Of a stretch of 58,846 bases of DNA, positions 15,687-22,764 are shown one piece after another. Numbering within the stretch: position 1 is the stretch's first letter; every line of letters begins with the position of its first letter. The stretch lies in NCBI GenBank assembly GCA_050309765.1, contig JBNRMU010000058.1:1-58846 (forward strand), given 5' to 3'. Both the position numbers and the translations under genes were made by a program. The notes beneath the pieces are model-generated. The model had not been told where the DNA came from and did not search any database. It saw nothing but the letters and a program-made list of their open reading frames with translations. Source of the stretch: CALWRM01 sp050309765 (GTDB lineage: Bacteria; Bacillota; Clostridia; Christensenellales; UBA1750).

Positions 15687-16733
15687 ATGCGTCAAACGCC
15701 CGGATGGCTGATCCGCATCGGCGCTTTTTTTCGCCGGCCCTGGCTGTGCCTTGCCGTCGTATGCGCGCTGGCGCTGCTGACGCTGCCCTTTGTCTGGCGG
15801 CATTTTGCCTCTGTAGATACCCCCTTGTCCGCCGCGCCCAGCCCTTCCTCGGCCTGGAAGGCGCAGGCCCCCGTACCCGCGCAGGCGGCGCCCACTGCGC
15901 CCTCTGCCACTGCGCCCGTGCAAACGCCAGCCCCTGCCGTGCAGACCCCTGTACCCAAATCCGGTCGCGCGCGCTTTTTTGCCTTTGCGGGCGAGTACCC
16001 CCTCTACTCTCTGGACGATGCGGCCGCACATGCGCAGGCGCTTTTGACTGCCTATCATGAGGATGCGCGCCTTGTGTCCGTGCGCGAAACGGCGTTTTCG
16101 TCGGCTCCTGTCCTGGCCCTGGACTTTACCCTGGACGGAAGGCAGCATACGGCCTGGGTAACGGAAGGCGGCGCAGGCTTTGGCTGCCGCCTGGCCGTGT
16201 ATCCGCAAAGCGATCTGCCGCCGGAGGAGCTGTCCGCGGCGTTTGCATCCCCGGCGGAGGGTGAAGAGAGCCATGCGCTTCTGGAATCGTCCGAACTTTC
16301 CGTCTGCTTTTTATACCAACCGGGCCTCTTGCAGGAAGCGCCGATCCCAAAGCCTGCCGACGATACGGGCGTTGCCGCCTGCACCCTGCGTTTGAGCGAG
16401 ACCGCCTTCTGCCTGGTGGAGGACGCTTCCGGCTATGCCGGCAGCAAAAAAGGCGCGTTGGACGCCTGCATGCGCCAGCTGACGGACTTTTACCCCGGCG
16501 GCGAGACCTCTGCGGACAGCTACCAAAGCTTTGCCGACAACGCCTATACCCTTCGCCGCTATGCGCACCGCTTCGCGGGCGAAGCGCGCGCCTTAACCGC
16601 GGCCTGCATCAAACTGGAAAATGGCCGCCTTATATCCGTGCTGGTCTACTCCCCGGCGGAGGGGCCCATGGCAAAGGACGCGCAGCGGCTGTTTGAGGAT
16701 ATCCTGCGCTCCCTGCGCCCTTTGCGTTCATAA
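15687..16733 (+). CDS. Unidentified membrane-anchored protein
   Basis: A 348-residue protein with an N-terminal transmembrane helix (LCLAVVCALALLTLPFVW, about residues 19-36), then a Ser/Ala/Pro/Val/Gln linker of about 50 residues (APVPAQAAPTAPSATAPV), then an extracellular domain of about 250 residues. The domain has no family I know. I chose the ATG at 15687, nine bases after AAGGAGG; the ATG at 15681 is too close to it. The topology is N-in, C-out. A linker that spans the wall and a domain outside suggest a surface or envelope-sensing role. It has its own promoter close to CIRCE. Confidence 0.75.
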   Translation: MRQTPGWLIRIGAFFRRPWLCLAVVCALALLTLPFVWRHFASVDTPLSAAPSPSSAWKAQAPVPAQAAPTAPSATAPVQTPAPAVQTPVPKSGRARFFAFAGEYPLYSLDDAAAHAQALLTAYHEDARLVSVRETAFSSAPVLALDFTLDGRQHTAWVTEGGAGFGCRLAVYPQSDLPPEELSAAFASPAEGEESHALLESSELSVCFLYQPGLLQEAPIPKPADDTGVAACTLRLSETAFCLVEDASGYAGSKKGALDACMRQLTDFYPGGETSADSYQSFADNAYTLRRYAHRFAGEARALTAACIKLENGRLISVLVYSPAEGPMAKDAQRLFEDILRSLRPLRS

Positions 16734-16744
16734 TTCTTTTGCTT

Positions 16745-16771
16745 TTGTCCTTATCCCCTGTGTGGTATGAT
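16745..16771 (+). promoter_or_regulatory. Possible weak promoter of hisC
   Basis: A good -10 (TATGAT, 16766-16771) follows TTGTCC (16745-16750), but the spacer is only 15 bases. Confidence 0.35.
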
Positions 16772-16821
16772 AAGGTTGCGTTTCAGAAACTTTTCTTTTC
16801 ATTCTTGATCGGAGGACCGCA

Positions 16822-17883
16822 ATGGCGTATTTAAGCAAAAAGATTTTATCCATCACGCCCTATACGGCGGGCGACCAGCCAAAGTCCGCCTCCTTTATCA
16901 AGCTCAACACCAACGAAAACCCCTTTCCTCCTTCGCCTTGGGTGACGCAGGCCATCTTAGACGAGATCCCGCGCCTGAATCTGTATCCGCAGATCAGCGC
17001 GGAGACCTTGCTTCAAACCATCGCCGAGCGCGAGCAGCTGCCCGCGGACTGGGTCTTTGCCGGCAATGGATCGGACGAGGTGCTGGCCCTGTGCTTTCCC
17101 GCCTTTGTGGACGAACAGCAGCCGCTGTACATGCCGGAGTTGACCTATTCGTTTTATCCGGTGTTTTCGGCCCTGTTTTCCACGCCCTATGTGCGCGTGC
17201 CCATGAAGGGGCTGGATATCGACGTGGACGCGCTTCTTGACGGCAGCCACCACGTGATCCTCGCCAACCCCAACGCCCCCACAGGAAGGCTTTTGCCACT
17301 GGAGACCATCGAGGAGATGGCAAGGGCGCTTAAAAGCCGCGGCAACCTGCTCATCGTGGACGAGGCCTACGCCGCCTTCGCCCGCCAGAGCGCGCGGCCA
17401 CTGCTGGAGAAATACGACAACCTGCTCCTGACCCGCACCCTTTCCAAGGACCATTCCCTGGCCGGCCTGCGCGTGGGCTATGCCCTGGGCCAGCCGCAGC
17501 TGATCGGAGCCCTGCGCTGCGCCAAGGACAGCTTCAACTCCTATCCCCTGGACAGGCTGGCCATCGCCGCCGCCTCCGCCGCGCTGAAGGACGAGGAATA
17601 CTTTGCCTCCTGCGTGGAAAAGATCATCGAAACACGCGAATTCTTCCACGACGAGGCCGTGAAGCTCGGCTTTGAGCCCAACCCCTCGCACACAAATTTC
17701 GTCTTCCTTCGCCATGCGCGCGTACCCGGCAAACGCATCTATGAGGCGCTGAAAAAACGGGATGTGTTCGTGCGCCGCTTCGACGCGCCGGGGATCGAGG
17801 ACTACCTGCGCATCTCCATCGGCACGCGCGAGCAGATGGAAACGCTGCTTTCACATCTTAAAGAACTGCTGCCCATTCTGTAA
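16822..17883 (+). CDS. hisC: Histidinol-phosphate aminotransferase (class I/II aminotransferase)
   Basis: The PLP enzyme transfers an amino group between histidinol phosphate and 2-oxoglutarate in histidine synthesis. The 353-residue protein has the HisC start (IKLNTNENPFPPSP), AGNGSDEVL, NPNAPTG, VDEAYAAFA, the Schiff-base Lys209 in TLSKDHSLAGLRVGYALG, and the C-terminal Arg in YLRISIGT. All catalytic positions look intact. No other his gene is nearby, so it may also act on aromatic amino acids, as some HisC-like enzymes do. It starts ATG at 16822 with GGAGG before. The next gene follows 33 bases later. Confidence 0.9.
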   Translation: MAYLSKKILSITPYTAGDQPKSASFIKLNTNENPFPPSPWVTQAILDEIPRLNLYPQISAETLLQTIAEREQLPADWVFAGNGSDEVLALCFPAFVDEQQPLYMPELTYSFYPVFSALFSTPYVRVPMKGLDIDVDALLDGSHHVILANPNAPTGRLLPLETIEEMARALKSRGNLLIVDEAYAAFARQSARPLLEKYDNLLLTRTLSKDHSLAGLRVGYALGQPQLIGALRCAKDSFNSYPLDRLAIAAASAALKDEEYFASCVEKIIETREFFHDEAVKLGFEPNPSHTNFVFLRHARVPGKRIYEALKKRDVFVRRFDAPGIEDYLRISIGTREQMETLLSHLKELLPIL

Positions 17884-17916
17884 GGGCCGCCCGAAAAAAA
17901 GGGGGAACAAACACCC

Positions 17917-19488
17917 ATGAAAAAACTGCTCGCACTGCTGCTGGCGCTGGTGATCCTTCCGCTTGCGCTCTGCGGCTGCGCTTCCTTGGAGGGGCGGCCG
18001 GACGGCACGCGCCCCGATACGCTCGACGGCAACAAGCTTTTGCCCAGCTTTGCCTCCCGCAGCGCCGTCGTGCCTGAACTCAACTACCAGATCACCCGCA
18101 TCGAGGAGGCGGAGGATATCGACGCCCAGCGCGCTGCCTATCAGGATTTCCTGCACGCGGGCTTTGTGTATGTGCTGGGCGATTACGGCATCGCCAGCTT
18201 CATCGCCGACGACGGCGGCAACCTGGCCCTGTACCAGCAGGAGATCACGAACCTGCTCAACGACTTCCTTGTCACCAGCGATCAGCGGGCCTGGACCGCC
18301 ATCCGCGAAAAGGAGTGGGGCAGCGTCCTGGTGCAGGAGTTTTCCGCCGGCGCCAGCACGCCCACCAAGATCCGCAGCTCCTACCCCACCACCACGGACA
18401 ACGGTCAGGAGTTGACGCAGGCCATTTTCAATTCCCGCCAAGACATCTACGAGGCTCTGCAGGAGGACAAGCCGGACGAGGAGCTTGCCGCCCTGATGCA
18501 GGAGGCGCTGGTGCTGCGCCGGGACATCGCCGAGCAGATGGGCTACGACAGCTATCTTTCCTTCTGCTTTCAAAATCGCGACAACATCCCCTATACGCCG
18601 GAGGATGTGTTAAAGCTGGCCCAGCTGGTGCGCGATAAGCTCTGCCCCGTGCTGGCCGCCGCCGCGCCCGCCGCTTCTTTGCCGCAGGCGCTGGACAGCG
18701 AAGGCTGGCAGCAGGCCCTGCCCGAGCTGATCGCGCGCCTGCCCGCTCCCTACCGCGATGACCTTAGCTACTGCCTGGATCATAACCTTTTGACCGTCGT
18801 TCCCGTGGCCGAAGACGGCAAGGCCGAACGCTACTCCTATATGCTGTACCAATATGACGCCTCCTTTGGCCGCGCGCGCGTCGCGGGCGAGTTCGCCGAT
18901 CTGCCCATCGTGACCGGCCTGCTCGGCGCCATGGCGCGGGATATGGTCATCCCCTCGCAGCAGTGGGCCGTCAGCACCGCCCAGCTTTCCGACTGTACGC
19001 AGGTTTCCGCCTTCCAGCAGCTTATAAAGGGCGAGCTTTCCGCCGTGTACGGCGAAAACGCCGCCGTGCAGCACGAATACGACCGCCTGCTGCTGGAGGA
19101 TATCTGCCGCGCCGCCATGCGCTATGAGCTTTTGTACCGCTTCTATGAGATGGAAACGGTCACCGCCTCCGCCGTGAACGACCTGGCCGCCGAGCTTTCC
19201 ACCGCCTACGGCCTGCCGCTTACCGCACGCGAGGTTTACGCCCTGGAGCCGATGATGATGGGCACCGCCTATTACGCGCCCCAGCTGCTGGGCGGCCTTG
19301 CGGGCGTGCAGGTCGGCATATTGGGCGACAAAGACCCCGAGGCAGCGCAGGCGCTGTACGAAGTGATGCTCAGCGTTTACAACTATGGCAGCCCCGTGAA
19401 CGAAGCCGTAAAAGCCGGTCTTGCCAATCCCTACAGCGCCGAGTCCCTGGACGCGGCCGCCGCCTGGTACGCGGACAAGCTTGCCTGA
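17917..19488 (+). CDS. M3-peptidase-like lipoprotein lacking the zinc motif
   Basis: The 523-residue protein has a lipoprotein signal (MKKLLALLLALVILPLALCGC; lipobox ALCGC). The mature part looks like an M3 (oligoendopeptidase F/thimet) fold: LVLRRDIAEQMGYDSYLSF matches the family's RNEIAKLLGYxSY helix, and the end (YYAPQLLGGLAGVQV, YNYGSPVNEAVKAGLANPYS) matches the C-terminal helices. No HExxH motif is present anywhere in the protein; the expected position seems to read TGLLGAMARDM, and the later glutamate in DMVIPSQQW is also absent. I infer a non-catalytic or altered binding protein. It probably forms an operon with hisC. Assignment to M3 is by eye. Confidence 0.65.
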   Translation: MKKLLALLLALVILPLALCGCASLEGRPDGTRPDTLDGNKLLPSFASRSAVVPELNYQITRIEEAEDIDAQRAAYQDFLHAGFVYVLGDYGIASFIADDGGNLALYQQEITNLLNDFLVTSDQRAWTAIREKEWGSVLVQEFSAGASTPTKIRSSYPTTTDNGQELTQAIFNSRQDIYEALQEDKPDEELAALMQEALVLRRDIAEQMGYDSYLSFCFQNRDNIPYTPEDVLKLAQLVRDKLCPVLAAAAPAASLPQALDSEGWQQALPELIARLPAPYRDDLSYCLDHNLLTVVPVAEDGKAERYSYMLYQYDASFGRARVAGEFADLPIVTGLLGAMARDMVIPSQQWAVSTAQLSDCTQVSAFQQLIKGELSAVYGENAAVQHEYDRLLLEDICRAAMRYELLYRFYEMETVTASAVNDLAAELSTAYGLPLTAREVYALEPMMMGTAYYAPQLLGGLAGVQVGILGDKDPEAAQALYEVMLSVYNYGSPVNEAVKAGLANPYSAESLDAAAAWYADKLA

Positions 19489-19513
19489 TAACAGGCGCAC
19501 CGCACAAGCAAAA

Positions 19514-19547
19514 ACAAGGCGTTCCCAAAGCGGGAACGCCCCTTGTT
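19514..19547 (+). terminator. Terminator of hisC/lipoprotein unit (copy 1 of a repeated hairpin)
   Basis: GGCGTTCCC (19518-19526) pairs with GGGAACGCC around AAAGC, with an outer ACAAGG/CCTTGT pairing, then GTTTAC. Almost the same sequence recurs at 20105-20133. Confidence 0.8.
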
Positions 19548-19583
19548 TACCTAATAAAGCAATGATTTTTAGGAGTATGCAAA

Positions 19584-20066
19584 ATGAAATTCAGCACGAC
19601 ATTGCTTGCCGTTTGCGATATGGACCGATCGCTTAAATTCTATAAGGAGCTGTTCGGCCAGGAGGTCGCCCTGGATCTGGGTGCGAACAAGATCCTGACC
19701 TGCGGCCTTTGCCTGCAGCTGGATTTTGATAAGCTGTGCGAGTTTCCCAAGGAAAGAATGCAATTCAAACCGTACAATATGGAGCTCTACTTTGAGACCG
19801 AGGACATCGATACGTTCGTAAAGCTGCTGGACGCGCATCCGGAGGTGGAGCGTTTGCACGATTTAAAGCAGCATCCGTGGCGTCAGCGCGTTATTCGTAT
19901 TTTTGACCCGAACGGGCACATCATCGAGATCGGAGAGAGCATGCAAAGCGTGGCATTCCGCGAATTTGTTGCCGGCCATACCGTGCAGGAAACCGCCGCG
20001 ATCGTCCAGCACCCGCTGGAAATCGTGCAGCAGTGGTATGATGCCTATCGACGCGAGCATCCGTGA
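19584..20066 (+). CDS. VOC-superfamily (glyoxalase/bleomycin-resistance-like) protein
   Basis: The 160-residue protein begins with the VOC pattern VCDMDRSLKFYKELFG, and has NMELYFETEDIDTFVKLL (second half of the module) and the terminal FDPNGHIIEIGE, where Glu is a typical metal ligand. The module fills residues ~1-115. A C-terminal extension of ~45 residues (REFVAGHTVQETAAIVQHPLEIVQQWYDAY) is helical and not part of the standard fold; it might be a dimer handle. Members act as lyases, dioxygenases, or drug-binding proteins. It starts with AGGAG before ATG, and is enclosed by two copies of the same terminator hairpin. No promoter is obvious in the 37 bases before it. Confidence 0.85.
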   Translation: MKFSTTLLAVCDMDRSLKFYKELFGQEVALDLGANKILTCGLCLQLDFDKLCEFPKERMQFKPYNMELYFETEDIDTFVKLLDAHPEVERLHDLKQHPWRQRVIRIFDPNGHIIEIGESMQSVAFREFVAGHTVQETAAIVQHPLEIVQQWYDAYRREHP

Positions 20067-20100
20067 CGAATGCAGGCGCTGAATCGTCTTTATGACAGTC

Positions 20101-20136
20101 AAAAGGGGCGTTCCCAAAGCGGGAACGCCCCTTTAT
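20101..20136. terminator. Bidirectional terminator (copy 2 of the repeated hairpin)
   Basis: AAAGGGGCGTTCCC pairs with GGGAACGCCCCTTT around AAAGC, a 14-bp stem with T-tracts on both strands. Lies between the VOC gene (+) and the methyltransferase gene (-). Its core of 26 bases (20108-20133) is identical to 19519-19544. Confidence 0.9.
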
Positions 20137-20155
20137 ATGTGGTTTTGTTGCTGGC

Positions 20156-20953
20156 CTAGTCCTTGAACACCTGCCTGCGGTAGCGATAGACCATCTGGCC
20201 AAAGCTGCCCATGTAGGCAAGCTCCTCCCATCCCCTGTCCTTCAGCTCCTCGCGTTGAGCCGTGTGCCTTTTCTGGTCGCCGGGGCAGTCCAGCAGCCAG
20301 CCGCCATGTTTGACCACGCGGCTCAGCTCGCCGATCTCTTTGTCCAGGTCGTCGCCAAGCACGTGGCCGCTCATCGCGATGTCAAAGCTGTTGTCCGGAA
20401 AGGGCAGCTGCGTGCACAGGCCGTCGCCGACCCGCATGTTGGCAATTCCCTTTTGCAGGATCGTTTGGCGCTGAAAGCGGCGGAGGCTTTCCACCGGCTC
20501 GCAGGAGCAGACGAATTTTGCCCGCTTGGCCGCGGCAAAGGCCAGCCTGCCCGTGCCGCTGCCCACATCCAGCACGATCCTGCCGGCAAAGTCGGCCAGC
20601 TCGTACAGGCGCTGCTCGTTCCAGCCGTACACCCAGTCGCACTTGCTTTCAACCTGCTCCGGCGTGGTGTAGATCACAAAGTCCTGCACGCCGTCCAGCA
20701 CGGTCAGCTCCGCAGCGCGGATATCCGCCGCATCCCGTCCGGCACGGACCAGCTCCCCCACCAGCGCCGCCTTTTGCGGCAGGCGGTGGGCAAAATACCA
20801 GCTAACCGCCGGATGCGCCCGGAGCGCATCGGCCAGCGCCGCGCGAAAGCCTTCATCCTCGATGGAAAGGATCAGGTCGATCTGAAAGCCTTCCATCAGC
20901 AGCATGCAGTTGAAGTCGTACTCGTTTGGATCGATCCAGTTCAAACTGTGCAT
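20156..20953 (-). CDS. Class I SAM-dependent methyltransferase
   Basis: The 265-residue protein has an N-terminal helical region (~110 residues) and a Rossmann methyltransferase core: motif I LDVGSGTGRLAF near residue 127, CEPVESLRR as the acidic loop, DGLCTQLPFPDNSFDIA (motif IV region), and VVKHGGWLLD (motif V/VI). It looks most like small-molecule or protein methyltransferases of the UbiE/Methyltransf_11 type. The target is unknown. Start ATG at 20951-20953, with GGAGGA at 20958-20963. The leader contains a short ORF and competing hairpins. Confidence 0.85.
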   Translation of the reverse strand: MHSLNWIDPNEYDFNCMLLMEGFQIDLILSIEDEGFRAALADALRAHPAVSWYFAHRLPQKAALVGELVRAGRDAADIRAAELTVLDGVQDFVIYTTPEQVESKCDWVYGWNEQRLYELADFAGRIVLDVGSGTGRLAFAAAKRAKFVCSCEPVESLRRFQRQTILQKGIANMRVGDGLCTQLPFPDNSFDIAMSGHVLGDDLDKEIGELSRVVKHGGWLLDCPGDQKRHTAQREELKDRGWEELAYMGSFGQMVYRYRRQVFKD

Positions 20954-20981
20954 ACTATCCTCCGTTTTGTTTGTGGGAGGA

Positions 20982-21035
20982 CTATTTTTGATTCATCCTC
21001 CCCTTTTGTGCATAAAAACGAATCGCTTTCCTCAT
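20982..21035 (-). CDS. Candidate leader peptide of the methyltransferase gene
   Basis: A 17-codon ORF, MRKAIRFYAQKGRMNQK then TAG, inside the 5' leader. AAAGGG stands seven to eight bases before its ATG. The stop codon lies one base before a TCCTCCC stretch (20975-20981, - strand) that can pair with GGGAGGA inside the ORF (20996-21002) or with the ribosome site of the methyltransferase (20958-20963). Arrangement resembles translational attenuators, but no function is proven. Confidence 0.4.
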   Translation of the reverse strand: MRKAIRFYAQKGRMNQK

Positions 21036-21067
21036 GCGGATCACCCTTTCTTTGTAAAGCATACCTT

Positions 21068-21097
21068 ATTGTAACATGCGGGTCTTTGCAATATCAA
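21068..21097 (-). promoter_or_regulatory. Promoter of the methyltransferase leader
   Basis: TTGATA (21092-21097) and TACAAT (21068-21073), 18-base spacer. Transcription would begin near 21061, giving a leader of about 108 bases. Confidence 0.8.
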
Positions 21098-21100
21098 CGC

Positions 21101-21122
21101 GGGCCGGCAAAGCTGCCGGCCC
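21101..21122 (-). terminator. Hairpin after the holin gene
   Basis: GGGCCGGCA (21101-21109) and TGCCGGCCC (21114-21122), loop AAGC. Strong stem but no T-tract follows on the - strand, so termination may be incomplete. Confidence 0.6.
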
Positions 21123-21132
21123 ACGTCCGTCT

Positions 21133-21348
21133 TTATTCGTCTTCGTCGTCCTGCCGTGCGCCCGCGGCGTCCACCAGGCTCTCGCCCAGTATGTAGGCGG
21201 CCACGGAGGCGGCGGCCGTGATGCAGGCCGTGACCTGGCTCACGGTGTTTTGCTCGGCGCCGAAGGCCAGGAGCAGCGCGGCGACAAGGCCGGACAGCGC
21301 CATCCAGAACTTGCGGGAAGACAGCTTGCGTTTCCAGTCGATTTTCAT
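21133..21348 (-). CDS. Phage holin (phi LC3-type)
   Basis: A 71-residue protein starting MKIDWKRKLSSRKFW, close to the N-terminal pattern (I/D)NWKVRxKxxxFW of the phi LC3 holin family. It has two hydrophobic helices (ALSGLVAALLLAFGA and ACITAAASVAAYILG) and an acidic C-terminus (RQDDEDE) as expected for a class II holin. ATG at 21346-21348, nine bases after AAGGAG; the nearer ATG at 21357 abuts the site. In phages it makes membrane holes that free the endolysin. It lies after a small membrane protein and an endolysin gene and ends in a hairpin. Confidence 0.8.
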   Translation of the reverse strand: MKIDWKRKLSSRKFWMALSGLVAALLLAFGAEQNTVSQVTACITAAASVAAYILGESLVDAAGARQDDEDE

Positions 21349-21365
21349 ACTATGCATCTCCTTTT

Positions 21366-21620
21366 TTATTCGTCGATCAGTTTGTTCTTCATATCCTTTA
21401 GGGCGCGGTTCACCTCGCCGTTGCAGCCCAGTTGCCTTAAGCCGTCCAAACAGGCGAACAATGCCTTATACATCACGCGGATATCGCCGCGGTTTTCCCG
21501 CGTCTGCTTTTCCACGGCGGCAAAACGCGACAGCAGCCGATAGATCAGCGCCGCCACGGCACCCAGGCTACCCAGCAGCCCGCAGACGCCCGCGAGCAGG
21601 CCGATGTCCAGCGTCAGCAT
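21366..21620 (-). CDS. Small membrane protein of the lysis cassette
   Basis: An 84-residue protein with one N-terminal hydrophobic helix (IGLLAGVCGLLGSLGAVAALIYRL) and a helical cytoplasmic part that may form a coiled coil (RFAAVEKQTRENRGDIRVMYKALFACLDGLRQ). Its place between endolysin and holin and its size fit a second holin-like or XhlA-like phage protein; the family is not recognised. Its ATG overlaps the stop of the endolysin gene in ATGCTGA, a translational-coupling layout. Confidence 0.7.
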   Translation of the reverse strand: MLTLDIGLLAGVCGLLGSLGAVAALIYRLLSRFAAVEKQTRENRGDIRVMYKALFACLDGLRQLGCNGEVNRALKDMKNKLIDE

Positions 21621-22666
21621 GTTATTTCCTCCGGATGGCGCAAAAGCGCCGCCTGCGTCTTATCGCCGAATACGCCGTCGATCTTTATCTTTTCGCCGGC
21701 CGCGCACAAGGCCTGCTGCAGCTTTTTCACGCGCGCGCCCCGCATGCCCTTTTGAAGCGGGACGTTCGGATCATAGCGAAGCAGGGCGCAGACGCGGCCC
21801 GCGTACAGTTCGCGCTCGTTTACGCACACGCCGTAGCGCGCGCTGCGGGCGTGAACGATGCTTTTTTCGTCCAAAACGACGGCCACGTGCGTGATTTTGT
21901 TTTTGCGGGACGTGCCCTTGTCCGTGCAGAGGAATTGCAAATCGCCCGCCTCCTGCGCCAGGGAAAGCTCCTGTTTGCCGCCCAGGCGCCTGCCGATTTG
22001 ATCGTAGCTCTCCGGCCAGAGCAGGCGAAAGCAGTCCTCGTACACCAGGCGGCAGCTCACCGGCGCCGGCGCGCTGAGGCTTACGCCCTGCGCGGCATAG
22101 GCCCGCGCCGCCAGGGACGAGCAGTCGAAGGCGTCGGGCGCCATGCGTTCTTCCTGGCTGTAGCGGCAGCCGCGCTTTTCCAGCGCCCAATCGGCCGCCC
22201 TTTGCGGCAGCTCATCCCGGATCGCATACCAAAGGCCGTTGCGCCGCATGTGCTTTTCCACATCCCGCACGCGCTTGTTGGCAAAGTTCAGGCAGGTCTT
22301 GCTATTTTGCCCGTAGCGGTGCACGGAAAGGGCGTAGCGCCACATATCTTCGCCGCAAAGGCCGTGCCGCTGTCTTCCCCATTTGGCATACCTTGCAAAC
22401 ACCGCCCCCGCGCCCAGGATCGCCCCCCAGCCTTCCAAGTCGAAGTCAAAGCCGGCGTAGCGCACATAGTCCGCCTTGTAGCGGGGCAAAAACTGCATCG
22501 GCCCCACCGCGTCCGCGCCGGACACGACTCCAAGGCGAAAGCCGCTCTCGCACTCCGCCGTGGCAAGCAGGATGCCCGCAGGTACCGAAAAGCGCCGCTG
22601 CGCCTCCAGCGCAAAGCACATCGCCTCCTTAGGGGCCGGCGCGCCGTTTTCCTTTCTCCAGATCAT
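21614..22666 (-). CDS. Three-domain endolysin-like peptidoglycan hydrolase
   Basis: A 350-residue protein. Residues ~15-140 form a lysozyme/SLT-type domain with Glu40 in AECESGF and GADAVGPMQFLP; ~155-290 form an NlpC/P60 cysteine peptidase with Cys182 (FDCSSL) and His260 (THVAVVL); ~295-350 form a PG_binding_1 repeat (GMRGARVKKLQQALCAAG, IDGVFGDKTQAAL). It lacks a signal peptide, so it needs the holin to reach the wall, as in phages. The ATG at 22664-22666 has AAAGGAG nine bases upstream. A strong terminator lies directly in front, and I see no clear promoter. Confidence 0.88.
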   Translation of the reverse strand: MIWRKENGAPAPKEAMCFALEAQRRFSVPAGILLATAECESGFRLGVVSGADAVGPMQFLPRYKADYVRYAGFDFDLEGWGAILGAGAVFARYAKWGRQRHGLCGEDMWRYALSVHRYGQNSKTCLNFANKRVRDVEKHMRRNGLWYAIRDELPQRAADWALEKRGCRYSQEERMAPDAFDCSSLAARAYAAQGVSLSAPAPVSCRLVYEDCFRLLWPESYDQIGRRLGGKQELSLAQEAGDLQFLCTDKGTSRKNKITHVAVVLDEKSIVHARSARYGVCVNERELYAGRVCALLRYDPNVPLQKGMRGARVKKLQQALCAAGEKIKIDGVFGDKTQAALLRHPEEITC

Positions 22667-22702
22667 GGTTTCACTCTCCTTTCTCCTGCCAAGATTTAAG
22701 CA

Positions 22703-22744
22703 CAAAAAAAGCCCCTGTTTTTCCCGGAAAAGGGAAAACAGGGG
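22703..22744 (-). terminator. Terminator after hslU
   Basis: CCCCTGTTTTCCC with GGGAAAAACAGGGG on the - strand, loop TTTTCC, then CTTTTTTTG: a very strong terminator separating hslU from the lysis cassette. Confidence 0.9.
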
Positions 22745-22764
22745 TTTGTATTTGCGGGGATTTG

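Noticed and set aside
21133..22666. A complete prophage
   Set aside because: Only lysis functions are present; no integrase, portal, capsid, tail or repressor genes in the window.
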